From Gemmatimonadaceae bacterium (GTDB taxonomy: Bacteria > Latescibacterota > UBA2968 > UBA8231): DNA of 64,000 nucleotides. Location of the stretch: contig JAPOZM010000055.1 in assembly GCA_026706075.1 (NCBI GenBank), positions 89,791 through 153,790 of the forward strand. The letters are read 5' to 3'. A program made the translations under genes and the position numbers. The notes below the pieces were generated by a model. The model saw nothing but the letters and a program-made list of their open reading frames with translations, did no database searches and was not told the DNA's origin. Of this stretch, positions 28,688 to 37,600 are shown in pieces (the stretch's first letter is position 1; each line of letters starts with the position of its first letter).

Positions 28688-28722
28688 CTCCACTGGGCAA
28701 TGCGGAACGGAGGATCGGAGAG

Positions 28723-29769
28723 ATGAAGCTTCACAAGAGCGCGGTGCTGTGGCTGGCCCTCGGCGCCCTCGTCTGGGCCGACTCGTCGGAGGCGGCCGTT
28801 CGCAAGTCGGGAATCACCGGCGGCGCCTTCCTGAAGATCGGCGTCGGCGCCCGGGCCGTGGCCCTCGGCTCGGCCTACACGTCGGTGCCCGGAGACGCCA
28901 CGCAGATGTTCTGGAACCCCGCGGGGATCGCCCTGCCGAGGGGGCGCAGCCAGGTGACCTACTCCTACAACCAGTGGATCGCCGACCTCGGCCATCACGC
29001 CGTCGGCGTCACCCGGAACTTCGGCGACATGGGCACCTTCGGGATCGGCGTGATCAACCTCTCCCTGGCCGGGATCGACAACGGCGGCGGCCTCGACCGG
29101 GACCAGGTTCCGGCGTTCCTGGACGCCACCTACACCGGGTTCCGCGACACGGGGTCGGGCTCCTACGACTACTCGGACCTGGCTCTGCAGGTGACGTGGG
29201 CCCGCAACGTGACCGACCGGCTGGCCCTGGGAGCCACGGGCAAGATGGTGCAGCAGTCCATCGATGGCGTCGGCGCGAGCGCCACGGCCGTCGACTTCGG
29301 CGCCATCTACCACGTGGGCTTCCGGAACGCCCGGCTGGGGGCGCGCATCAACAACCTGGGCAACGACCTCACCTTCTACAACATCGGCGCCCCTCTGCCG
29401 CTGGCCTTCAGCGTCGGGGCCGCCATCGAGGTCTACGAGCAGGCGGACCAGGTGAAGGTGACCCTGCTCTCCGACGCCACCAAGCCCCAGGATGGCGAGC
29501 AATTGCTTTACAGCGCCGCCGAGGTGGAGGTGATGGAATACCTGAGCCTCCGTGGGGGGTACAAGCTGAACTACTCCGGCGTGCAGGACGGCAAGGTGGA
29601 CGAGGTCACCGGCGCCGGCTTCGACGCGCCCCGCACCGAGGAGGGAGCCAGCTTCGGCCTGGGCGTCCACGTCCCCTGGTCGAGCTACGACGTCACCGTG
29701 GACTACGCGTACACGCAGTTCGGCATCCTCGACAACGTGCACCGGGTGTCGCTGCTGCTGGGGTTCTGA
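28723..29769 (+). CDS. PorV/PorQ-family outer-membrane protein
   Basis: Encodes 348 residues with a signal peptide (MKLHKSAVLWLALGALVWADSSEA). The family signature FLKIGVGARAVALGSAYTS, then MFWNPAGIALP near residue 60, is characteristic of the PorV/PorQ/UPF0164 group of FadL-like beta-barrels, and the protein ends in HRVSLLLGF, a typical barrel terminus. PorV is the shuttle that carries type IX secretion cargo to the attachment complex. Here it directly follows a FlgD-tailed cargo-like protein, so it probably serves that protein. The upstream gene stops 35 bp before; GGAGG lies 9 bp from the start. Confidence 0.85.
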   Translation: MKLHKSAVLWLALGALVWADSSEAAVRKSGITGGAFLKIGVGARAVALGSAYTSVPGDATQMFWNPAGIALPRGRSQVTYSYNQWIADLGHHAVGVTRNFGDMGTFGIGVINLSLAGIDNGGGLDRDQVPAFLDATYTGFRDTGSGSYDYSDLALQVTWARNVTDRLALGATGKMVQQSIDGVGASATAVDFGAIYHVGFRNARLGARINNLGNDLTFYNIGAPLPLAFSVGAAIEVYEQADQVKVTLLSDATKPQDGEQLLYSAAEVEVMEYLSLRGGYKLNYSGVQDGKVDEVTGAGFDAPRTEEGASFGLGVHVPWSSYDVTVDYAYTQFGILDNVHRVSLLLGF

Positions 29770-29806
29770 TTCGGCCGGAGCGCGGGGCAAGAGCAGTCGG
29801 TACCGG

Positions 29807-29835
29807 AGGCCCCGGGGACGATCTCCCCGGGGCCT
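29807..29835. terminator. Perfect 12-bp stem-loop between convergent genes (bidirectional terminator)
   Basis: AGGCCCCGGGGA (29807-29818) and TCCCCGGGGCCT (29824-29835) form a perfect 12-bp stem around a 5-nt loop. It lies exactly in the 74-bp gap where the PorV-like gene and the aminotransferase gene converge. T-runs are absent on both sides, as is common in very GC-rich genomes. Confidence 0.6.
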
Positions 29836-29843
29836 TCGTGCGT

Positions 29844-31124
29844 TCAGCCCCGAAGCTGGCGCACCGCCTCGATGACGCGGTCCACGTCGTCGGCCAGGCT
29901 GAAGACGTGGGGGGAGACGCGCACGGCCTCCAGCCCGCCTTCGTAGATCCCCCGGGAGCGGATCCGGTGCTCCCGGGCCAGCCGTTCCTGCAGTTCCGCC
30001 CGGGGCATCCCCTTCAGCCGGAAGGTGACGATGGCGCTGTGCTCGCCCGGTTGGAGGGGGGAGAGGACCTCGGCTCCGGCCTCCTGCAGTCCCGCCATCA
30101 GCCGCCGGCCCAGGTCCTGGTCCCGCTGCCAGACGCGCTCCAGGCCCAGGTCGAGAAGGAACTCCATGGCCGCGTCCAGGCCGTGGAAGAGGGGGGCGCT
30201 CACGGTGCCGTACTCGTAGCGCTGCGCCGAGGGGTGGAAGGCGAACTCGCCGGTGGCCATGTCGAAGGCGCCCTCGTTGGACCAGGCGCCCACCCAGCGG
30301 GCCTGGATCGTGTCGACGGCGTCGCTGCGGACGTAGAGCAGCCCCGTGCCCTTGGGGCCGAGGAGCCACTTGTGGCCGCTGGTGGCGTAGGCGTGGCAGC
30401 CGATGCCGCGCACGTCGAGGACGAGCTGGCCCGCCGACTGGGCGCCGTCGATGAAGTACCACAGGCCGTGGCGGGCGGCGAGGCGGCCGATCTCCTTCAC
30501 CGGCAGGACCTGCCCCGTGGTGGTGGTCACGTGGGAGATGGAGATCGCCCGCGTGCGGGGGGTGATCAGCCGGGCGATGCGGTCCAAGGTCTCGGCCGCC
30601 GACTGCACCGCCGGCTCGAAGACACGCATGCGGATGCCGTCGCGGCGGGCCCGGGCGATCCAGGAGATGGTGTTGCCCACGTGCTCGTGGGTGGAGGTGA
30701 TCACCTCGTCGCCGGCGCCCAGGGGGAGGCCGTTGCAGACGATGTTGACGCCCTCGGTGGTGTTGCGCGTGTAGGCGAGCTCCTCCGGGTCGCAGCCGAA
30801 GAGGCGGGCCCCGCGCTCCTTGATCGCCTGCCAGACCTCCTGCGTGTGGCCGGTCTCCGAGATCTCCTCCAGCTCCATGGTCTTGCGGTGGACGGCGTCG
30901 ATCACCGCCCGGGGCGAAGGGCCCAGCCCGGCCGTGTTCAGGTAGATGCGCTCCCGGGTGAGGGGGAACCGCTCGCGCACCAGGGACCAGAAGGCCTCCT
31001 CGTCGGCGGCCGGGGGCGGTTCGGGGGCGCCGCCGGGACCGGAGGAGGACTCAGCCATGGCCGTGTGCAGGGAGGCGCCGCCGAGCAGGCCCGCCGTCCT
31101 GACGAGGAAACCTCTGCGTTGCAT
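29844..31124 (-). CDS. Tat-exported class V aminotransferase-like PLP enzyme
   Basis: Encodes 426 residues. The N-terminus MQRRGFLVRTAGLLGG is a twin-arginine signal followed by a hydrophobic stretch and an Ala/Pro-rich linker to about residue 40. The rest is a full class V aminotransferase fold (isopenicillin-N epimerase/cysteine desulfurase group): YLNTAGLGPSP, TRNTTEGVNIV, ISHVTTTTGQVLPV, FIDGAQSAGQ and the PLP lysine in SGHKWLLGPKG. The ATG has GGAG six bases upstream. A folded, cofactor-loaded PLP enzyme outside the cytoplasm is uncommon and fits Tat export. The substrate is unknown; epimerase, desulfurase or lyase activities are all possible. Confidence 0.85.
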   Translation of the reverse strand: MQRRGFLVRTAGLLGGASLHTAMAESSSGPGGAPEPPPAADEEAFWSLVRERFPLTRERIYLNTAGLGPSPRAVIDAVHRKTMELEEISETGHTQEVWQAIKERGARLFGCDPEELAYTRNTTEGVNIVCNGLPLGAGDEVITSTHEHVGNTISWIARARRDGIRMRVFEPAVQSAAETLDRIARLITPRTRAISISHVTTTTGQVLPVKEIGRLAARHGLWYFIDGAQSAGQLVLDVRGIGCHAYATSGHKWLLGPKGTGLLYVRSDAVDTIQARWVGAWSNEGAFDMATGEFAFHPSAQRYEYGTVSAPLFHGLDAAMEFLLDLGLERVWQRDQDLGRRLMAGLQEAGAEVLSPLQPGEHSAIVTFRLKGMPRAELQERLAREHRIRSRGIYEGGLEAVRVSPHVFSLADDVDRVIEAVRQLRG

Positions 31125-31235
31125 GACCGACTCCGTGCTCGGGCGGGGGTAGGGGACCAGGCATCACCGTGTCCGTAACGGCCGGGCCGTGAGGGGGGGG
31201 CTGCGGGTTTGACACCCGCGAAGGAGGCGAACAGC

Positions 31236-31613
31236 TTGTGCCGGTCCGCCGCCGCCTCCGGCGAGGAATCGCAGAAACCTAAGCTCCGCCGCCTTCGCAT
31301 GCGTCCCCGGGACCCCGATCCCCCCGACCTGGACCCGACCTTCCGCTCCACGCGCCGGGAGGCGGCCGTCATCTTCGCTGTCTGGGTGGCAGCGCTGCTG
31401 TGGACGGTGCCCTTCTGCTACCTGGCGGGGTACGGCGACACGGCCTGGACGGACACGGTGGCCGGCATCCCCCGCTGGGTGCTCTGGGGCGTTGCCGCTC
31501 CCTGGGCGGCGGCCTCCGCTTTCGCCCTGTGGTTCAGCCTGCGGTTGATGGGCGACGACGATCTCGGCGAGGGGAACCCCGATGAGGACGGCTCCCCGGA
31601 GGGCGCGCCATGA
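31236..31613 (+). CDS. Small two-helix membrane protein, YhdT/DUF997-like
   Basis: Encodes 125 residues if started at the TTG at 31236, which has an excellent AAGGAGG eight bases upstream; an internal ATG at 31299 would give 104 residues but has no ribosome site. After a polar N-terminus comes DPTFRSTRREAAVIFAVWV and two membrane segments (about 55-75 and 90-112), then an acidic tail. The pattern and the 4-bp ATGA overlap with a PanF-like symporter match the E. coli yhdT-panF arrangement, where YhdT is a DUF997 protein of unknown role. A TTGACA at 31209-31214 could be a -35 but no -10 is clear. Confidence 0.7.
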   Translation: MCRSAAASGEESQKPKLRRLRMRPRDPDPPDLDPTFRSTRREAAVIFAVWVAALLWTVPFCYLAGYGDTAWTDTVAGIPRWVLWGVAAPWAAASAFALWFSLRLMGDDDLGEGNPDEDGSPEGAP

Positions 31614-33490
31614 GCGCCGGCGGCGCCCTCACCGCATTCCTCCTCTACGTGGCGGGGGTCCTGGTCCTGGCGGTGGTCGCCAACCGCCTGCTGCGCCAGC
31701 GCCGGTTCCTCAGCGAGTACTTCCTCGGCAGCCGCAGCCTGGGCATGTGGGCCTTCGCCCTCACCTTCGCCGCCACCTCGGCCTCGGGCGGCTCCTTCAC
31801 CGGCTTCCCCTCCAAGATCTACAGCCACGGCTGGGTGCTGGCCCTGTGGATCGGCAGCTACATGGTGGTCCCCATCTGCATGATGGGCCTCATCGGCAAG
31901 CGCCTGAACCAGGTGGCCCGCAAGTCCGGCGCCATCACCGTGCCCGACGTCTTCCGCGACCGCTTCGACTCCGCCGCCTTCGGCCTGCTGGCGACGGGCC
32001 TCATCGTGTTCTTCATGGCCTTCAACCTGGTGGCCCAGTTCAAGGCCGGCAGCCTCATCCTCAAGACCCTCCTCGACGGGGTCGGCGCCTTCCACGGCCT
32101 GGCGGCCGACCTCGGCGGCTACCTCGGCCCGGGCGGCGTCGATCCCGAGTACCTCCTCTGCCTGCTCGCCTTCGGCGCCGTCGTCGTGCTCTACACCACC
32201 TACGGCGGCTTTCACGCCGTCGTCTGGACCGACGTCATGCAGGGGGTGGTCATGGTGGCCGGCGTCGTCATCCTGCTGCCCCTGACCCTGCACCAGGCGG
32301 GCGGCCTGGAGCGGGCCACGGACGAGCTGGCGCGCATGACGCCGCCGCGGCTGGGACCCGCGGCCCTGGAGCGGGTCTCCGAGGCGGAAGGGGAGGCCCA
32401 CGTACCGGCGGGGAGCTGGGCCTGGCTCGACGGAGATCCGCAGAGCGGCCGCCTCTTCCGCATCGCCCGGGCCGCCAGCCTGCCGGCGGGGGAGCGCCGC
32501 CTGCAGGTGGAGGTGGTGGAGCTGACCTCCAAGTCCCAGGTCCGCCAGGTAGCCGAGGACCCGTCCACGGCGTGGGTCCCCGGGTCGGTGCGCCTCCGGC
32601 AGCCCCAGACGCGGCCCTACGCCTACGGCGACGGCCAGCCCGGCACCTACGTGAGCGGCCCCGGCCCCAGCCCCGCGGACCCCGACGGCTTCCTGCCCCT
32701 GAGCCTGGCCGTCTCCTTCTTCATCATGTGGGCCATCGCGGGCACCGGGCAGCCGGGCAACTACGTGCGCCTCATGGCCTTCCGCGACGCCCGCACCCTG
32801 CGCCACTCGATCGCCACCGTCACCATCTACTACTCCCTCATCTACTTCCCGCTGGTGATCATCTTCTGCTGCGCCCGGGTGCTGCTGCCCGGGATGGAGG
32901 CCGAGTCGGACCGCATCATGCCCGCCATGGTGATCTTCGTCACCGAGAACGCCGGTCTCGCCTGGCTCGGCGGTCTGCTGGTGGCGGCCCCCTTCGCCGC
33001 GGTCATGTCCACGGTGGACAGCTTCCTGCTGATGATCTCCTCGGCCCTGGTGCGCGACGTCTACCAGCGCAACCTGCGCCCCGGCGCCCCCGAGGGGCGC
33101 ATCCGCGTCCTCAGCTATGCCGTGACCCTGGTGGTGGGGGCCGGCGCCGTGGCCGGCGCCGTCGATCCGCCGCGCTTCCTGCAGGACATCATCGTCTACA
33201 CCGGCAGCGGCCTGGCGGCCTGCTTCCTCGGGCCCACGGCCTTCGCCCTCTACTGGCCGCGGGTCAACACCTTCGGCGCCATGACCGGCATGGTCGCCGG
33301 CTTCGCCGCCCACCTGGCCCTGTACGCGGCCGGCGCCTTCGTCAACGGCAGCTTCTTCCGCCCCGTCCGCCCCTTCGAGCTGGACCCGATCCTGGCCGGC
33401 CTCCTGGTCTCCTTCGCCGCCACCTGGATCGCCGCGCGGCTGACGGCGCCGCCGCCGGCGGAGCAGGTGCGGCGCTACTTCCACCGCTGA
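31610..33490 (+). CDS. Sodium:solute symporter (PanF-like) with an enlarged central loop
   Basis: Encodes 626 residues. SEYFLGSRSLGMWAFALTF, TATSAS-like ATSASGGSFTGFP and YTTYGGFHAVVWTDVMQG are signature segments of the SSS family and closest by eye to the sodium/pantothenate symporter group. About 13 membrane helices are expected. Residues about 228-357 form a hydrophilic insert between two helices, roughly 85 residues longer than the matching loop of E. coli PanF, with beta-rich sequence (RRLQVEVVELTSKSQ). The gene is coupled to the upstream YhdT-like gene. Substrate is uncertain: pantothenate, another carboxylate or a sugar. Confidence 0.85.
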   Translation: MSAGGALTAFLLYVAGVLVLAVVANRLLRQRRFLSEYFLGSRSLGMWAFALTFAATSASGGSFTGFPSKIYSHGWVLALWIGSYMVVPICMMGLIGKRLNQVARKSGAITVPDVFRDRFDSAAFGLLATGLIVFFMAFNLVAQFKAGSLILKTLLDGVGAFHGLAADLGGYLGPGGVDPEYLLCLLAFGAVVVLYTTYGGFHAVVWTDVMQGVVMVAGVVILLPLTLHQAGGLERATDELARMTPPRLGPAALERVSEAEGEAHVPAGSWAWLDGDPQSGRLFRIARAASLPAGERRLQVEVVELTSKSQVRQVAEDPSTAWVPGSVRLRQPQTRPYAYGDGQPGTYVSGPGPSPADPDGFLPLSLAVSFFIMWAIAGTGQPGNYVRLMAFRDARTLRHSIATVTIYYSLIYFPLVIIFCCARVLLPGMEAESDRIMPAMVIFVTENAGLAWLGGLLVAAPFAAVMSTVDSFLLMISSALVRDVYQRNLRPGAPEGRIRVLSYAVTLVVGAGAVAGAVDPPRFLQDIIVYTGSGLAACFLGPTAFALYWPRVNTFGAMTGMVAGFAAHLALYAAGAFVNGSFFRPVRPFELDPILAGLLVSFAATWIAARLTAPPPAEQVRRYFHR

Positions 33491-33501
33491 CGAGGAACCC
33501 C

Positions 33502-34101
33502 GTGCGAGAGGGAGAGCCGGTGGTCGTCGTCTCGGGCCTGCCCCGGTCGGGGACCTCCATGGTCATGCAGATGCTGAGCGCCGGCGGCCTGACCTGCGCC
33601 ACCGACGGCCTACGCGCCGCGGACGAGGACAACCCCCGGGGCTACTTCGAGGTGGAGCGCGTCAAGGGGCTGCACAAGGCGGGGGACAAGAGCTGGATGC
33701 GGGAGTATCAGGGCCGGGTGATCAAGGTGATCAGCTTCCTGCTGCGCCACCTGCCCGGGGAGCTGCGCTACCGCGTCCTGCTCATCCACCGCGACCTGGA
33801 GGAGGTCCTGGCCTCGCAGCGGCGGATGCTCCTGCGCCGGAGAGAGGATCCCGACGCCGTCCCCGAGCCGGAGATGGCGCGCGCTTTCGCCGATCACCTG
33901 CGCGAGGTCGAGGCTTTTCTCGAGGAGGCTCCCAACTTCGAGGTGCTTCAGCTCGACTACGGGCGGGTCCTGGCCGACCCCGCGGCGGTTGCCCGCGCCA
34001 TCGACGGGTTCCTCGGCGGCGGGCTCGACCGGGGAGCCATGGCCGCCGCCGTAGACGGCTCCCTGCACCGCAACCGGCGGCAGGAAGGCGAGGAGGCATG
34101 A
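33502..34101 (+). CDS. Sulfotransferase-family protein
   Basis: Encodes 199 residues from a GTG preceded by GAGGAA. The N-terminal VVVVSGLPRSGTSMVMQML is the PAPS 5'-phosphosulfate-binding loop. Further on, RVLLIHRDLEEVLASQRRML fits the 3'-phosphate-binding strand/helix with its Arg and Ser, and VLQLDYGRVLADP fits the following conserved strand. Short for a sulfotransferase, but single-domain bacterial versions of this size exist. The acceptor is unknown. It follows the symporter by 11 bp and overlaps the YbaK gene by 4 bp. Confidence 0.8.
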   Translation: MREGEPVVVVSGLPRSGTSMVMQMLSAGGLTCATDGLRAADEDNPRGYFEVERVKGLHKAGDKSWMREYQGRVIKVISFLLRHLPGELRYRVLLIHRDLEEVLASQRRMLLRRREDPDAVPEPEMARAFADHLREVEAFLEEAPNFEVLQLDYGRVLADPAAVARAIDGFLGGGLDRGAMAAAVDGSLHRNRRQEGEEA

Positions 34102-34571
34102 AGAGCGATCACTTTGCAGCGATCAAGGAGTGGCTCGACAGCCGCTCCATCCCCTACCGGGAGGTGCGCCACGCGCCGACCGCCACCTCGGAGGAGTCGG
34201 CGAAGGCCCGGGGCGAGGACATCTCGGTGGGCGGCAAGGCGCTGCTGCTAAAGGTGGACGACACCTTCAGGCTCTTCGTGCTGAGCGCCGCCTTAAGGGT
34301 GGACGCCGGCCGGGTCCGCAGGCACTTCGGGGCCCGCAAGCTGCGCTTCGCCACGCCGGAGGAACTGCGCGAGCTGACCGGTCTCGTGCCCGGGGCGGTG
34401 CCGCCCTTCGGCGAGCCGATCACCCCCTTCGAGCTCTACGTCGATCCCTCCGTCGCCCGCAACGACCGGATCGCCTTCAACGCCGGCTCGCTCACGGACT
34501 CGCTGATCCTCTCCTCGCGGGACTACCTCGAGGCGGCGGCGCCGGAGGTGTTCGAGTTCTCGAAGGATTAG
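34098..34571 (+). CDS. YbaK/EbsC-type aminoacyl-tRNA deacylase
   Basis: Encodes 157 residues. The fold pattern is that of the YbaK/ProX trans-editing domain: IPYREVRHAPTATSEESA at the N-terminus, the catalytic-lysine segment GGKALLLKVDD near residue 50, and VPPFGEPITPFELYVDPS and NAGSLTDSLILS in the second half. These proteins hydrolyse mischarged tRNAs (Cys- or Ala-tRNAPro, Ser-tRNAAla and others). The start ATGA overlaps the sulfotransferase stop. A 12-bp perfect palindrome TTCCGGCCGGAA at 34597-34608, after its stop, may end this operon. Confidence 0.85.
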   Translation: MKSDHFAAIKEWLDSRSIPYREVRHAPTATSEESAKARGEDISVGGKALLLKVDDTFRLFVLSAALRVDAGRVRRHFGARKLRFATPEELRELTGLVPGAVPPFGEPITPFELYVDPSVARNDRIAFNAGSLTDSLILSSRDYLEAAAPEVFEFSKD

Positions 34572-34634
34572 GGGGGACAGCCCGGAACCGGGTATCTTCC
34601 GGCCGGAAGGAACCCGTCACGATAGGAAGGCGAG

Positions 34635-37600
34635 ATGCGCAACTGGACTCTCCTCACGGCGGCCCTGCTCGGACTGAGCCTGCCCGGCCCGGTCCCCGCC
34701 TCCATCTACCTGTCCGTCGAGGATCTCCAGGATGAAGCCGCACCCGCCTTCAAGGCGCTGGCGGAGGACTGTCCCTCCGTGGCTCTGGTCGCTCTGGAAG
34801 GGGAGGACCTGGCCGCATACCTGCGGACGATCTCGGAGCCCTGCTTCGAGCGCGCCTTCCATGTCAGCGAGAATCCGTCCCTGAGGGACGAGGGCCCAAC
34901 CGTCTTCAGCGACCGGAACCTGCAGTCGGTTCTCGCGGAGATCGAAGAGCTGTCGGTCGCCTACGACGGCACCAACAGCGCCGGCATGCTTCAGCTCTGG
35001 CGCTTCGTCCAGATCGCATACGAATACCAGAAGTTCTGGCCCGAGATCACGGGGGTGGGACCCTTCGACGAAGAGACGGACCGGGCCTACCTGGCCGCCT
35101 CGGACGCCTTTGCCGCCAGTGACCACTTCCACGACCCCAACGACGAAGCGGCCCGGATCCTGTACTACTACTTCCAGGCGGCCTACACCGCGGGCTTCCG
35201 CCAGAGTCACCTGGCGCCGATCAAGCAGGTCCTGTCCGGATTCACCGAGGAGCGGGCGGTTACGGAGCTCCATGCATGGGGGGCCCAGCCCTGGGCCTTC
35301 ATCACCGTCCTGCGCAGGGTTCGCGGCGCTTTTCTGAACCACAACCAGGAGTTCATCGAAGCCGTTGCGCGGGATGCCGAATTCGTGGAGGTCATGCTGG
35401 AGGTCACCCGGTACGACTTCTTCTTCTACGCGCCGGACCCCCATCCCTTCAATACGAGGATCAGGTTCCTGGGCGAAGTCGTCGACATCCTCGTCTACCT
35501 GGCCTGGGTGGAGAGCTCGAGGGAGTCCGCCATCACCGCGCTCGAGACGGTTCTCTCCGAGCATGAGCGGCTCAGCGGCGCCTTCCTGGTGGCCGCGAAG
35601 GGGCTGGAGGACCACGTCGACTGCCAGGGCCTGAACATCTGCCGGGAGGTGCTGGAGGGCGAGATCCTTCTCCGGGCCGTTCCCCACATCTACCGTTTCG
35701 ACCAGGGGGCCCTGGTCTTCCAGACCTCACTGGACCTGGCGGAGGTCCTGCCCCTGTACCACGGGACCAAGGCGGTGCAGGCCCAGTTCCATCGGCTGGT
35801 GGAGACCGACGACCCCGTGGGGGATGGGACGGAGGTGTTCACTGCCCGGATCTACGGAAACCGCCTGGACTACCAGGTCTTCGAGTCGTACCTGACGGGC
35901 GCCGACACCTGGGGCATCCACGGAGGCGGAGTCTACAGCGGCGGGGAAATGCGGTCCTGGGTCCGCAATCGCCCGGGAGATGCCACCAGCCACGGCGACG
36001 GGATCTTCGAGGAGACGGTCCGCCACGAGTACGCCCACTACCTGGCGGACCGCTTCGGACTCCTGAGCTTTGGCGGGCCCTGGTTCGACGAGGGTCTGGC
36101 CGAGTTCCTCGTGGGCAGCACCCAGACCGAAGGCGTCCACGTGCGCCGCTGGCCGGCGAACCACATCTGGGGCAGCGAGTCTCACCTCGATCCGGCCGGC
36201 CTGTTCGAGTCCACCTACAGTGGCGACTTGGGAGGCGGCGCCTTCTACAACTACGCGGGACTCTTCTTTCACTTCATGCACCGGGAGCGACGGAGTGAAT
36301 TGCTGGCCCTGTTCGATCTGGTTCGCAGCGGTGATTCCGGCGCCTATTTCGAGCAGATCGGCAGATGGAGGCAGGACGCCCAGTTGGCCGCCGACTTCAG
36401 GGTCTTCCTGGACGAGCAGACCGGCCAGCTCGATCAGCACGCGGACATCGTCTCCACGGAGTTCGTTCCCCGAGGCTTCCTCACCATCGACAGCGTCGAC
36501 GAGATCCAGTCCGCCCTGGAGGAGATCGACGGCGACCTGGACCTGAGCTGCCACTCCGTCGATTCCGAGCTGTCCCCCCGCTTCCGCTGCAGCGGCCGGC
36601 TGGCGGCCGAGCCGGGATTCACCGGAGACCGGGGCCAGATCAACGAGCACTTGAACGAGCGCCTCGATGCGGTCCTCAAGGCCGCCCTGGAGGATGAGGA
36701 GATCAACAACCTCCAGGACATGAACTGCTACTTTGCCGATATACGTGGCAGCCCCCCGGTGGCTGATCTCCTCTGCGAGGGCCCGTTGCGCCCTGCGAAC
36801 CTGCCGGCAAGCGGTGTGGATTTGAGCATGGCGATCATCCACATCCCCGACAATCCCGAGCCTGAGGTGGGGGTGGACTATCTCTTCCAGGTGGAGGTGG
36901 ACGTCTCGTATGCAGACGAGGCCTCCGGGCTGGCAGCCTCGAGTTACAGGGTTCTCTGGTCCGCCAACCAGCCCATAAGAGTCGTCGAGGCCTTTACAGG
37001 ATCAGGGAACAGGGAATGCGAGATCGCCGAGACGGACAGCTTCACGGGAAGCGCGGAGTGCGGGGACCTGAGGTACGGTGTATTGCCCGAGGTCGTGGTG
37101 CTGTACCTGGTTCCCTCCCGGGAGGGCCGCCTGGCGATCTCGGTTGAGCTGTCCTCCGACGAGTTCGAGTTCGAGCCGGCGGACAACGTGGACAGCGTGG
37201 AGCTGACGGTCGGACCCGCGCCGATCCGATATGCCGCCGGCCTTTCAAGGCTCACCGGCAACTGGCAGAGGCAGGCGGCCGGCCATCCCCTGGAGAACCC
37301 GCTCGTAGTCGAGGTGACGGATCAGCACGACGATCCATTCGAGGGCGCCCACGTCACCTATGCGGTCATGGCCGGAGATGAGGTCCTCTCCACAACCACG
37401 GCCACCACCGATGAAAAGGGACGGGCCGCCGCCATCCTGACCCTGCCCCCCGAGCCGGGGAGATACACCATCGAGGCGGCGATTGAAGGAGTGGAGGCGG
37501 TGGCGACCTTCACGGTCATCGCTGAGGTCACCCCCGACTTCGACGGAGACGGCGAGGTCGGCTTCGCCGACTTCTTCCTCCTTGCAGAGGCCTTCGGCGG

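Noticed and set aside
29807..29835. Small RNA or riboswitch at the perfect stem-loop
   Set aside because: Its position exactly between convergent stops and lack of promoter fit a terminator better.
31209..31235. Extending the YhdT-like gene to a TTG at 31209
   Set aside because: That TTG lies in a possible -35 sequence and upstream of the AAGGAGG ribosome site, which points to the TTG at 31236.
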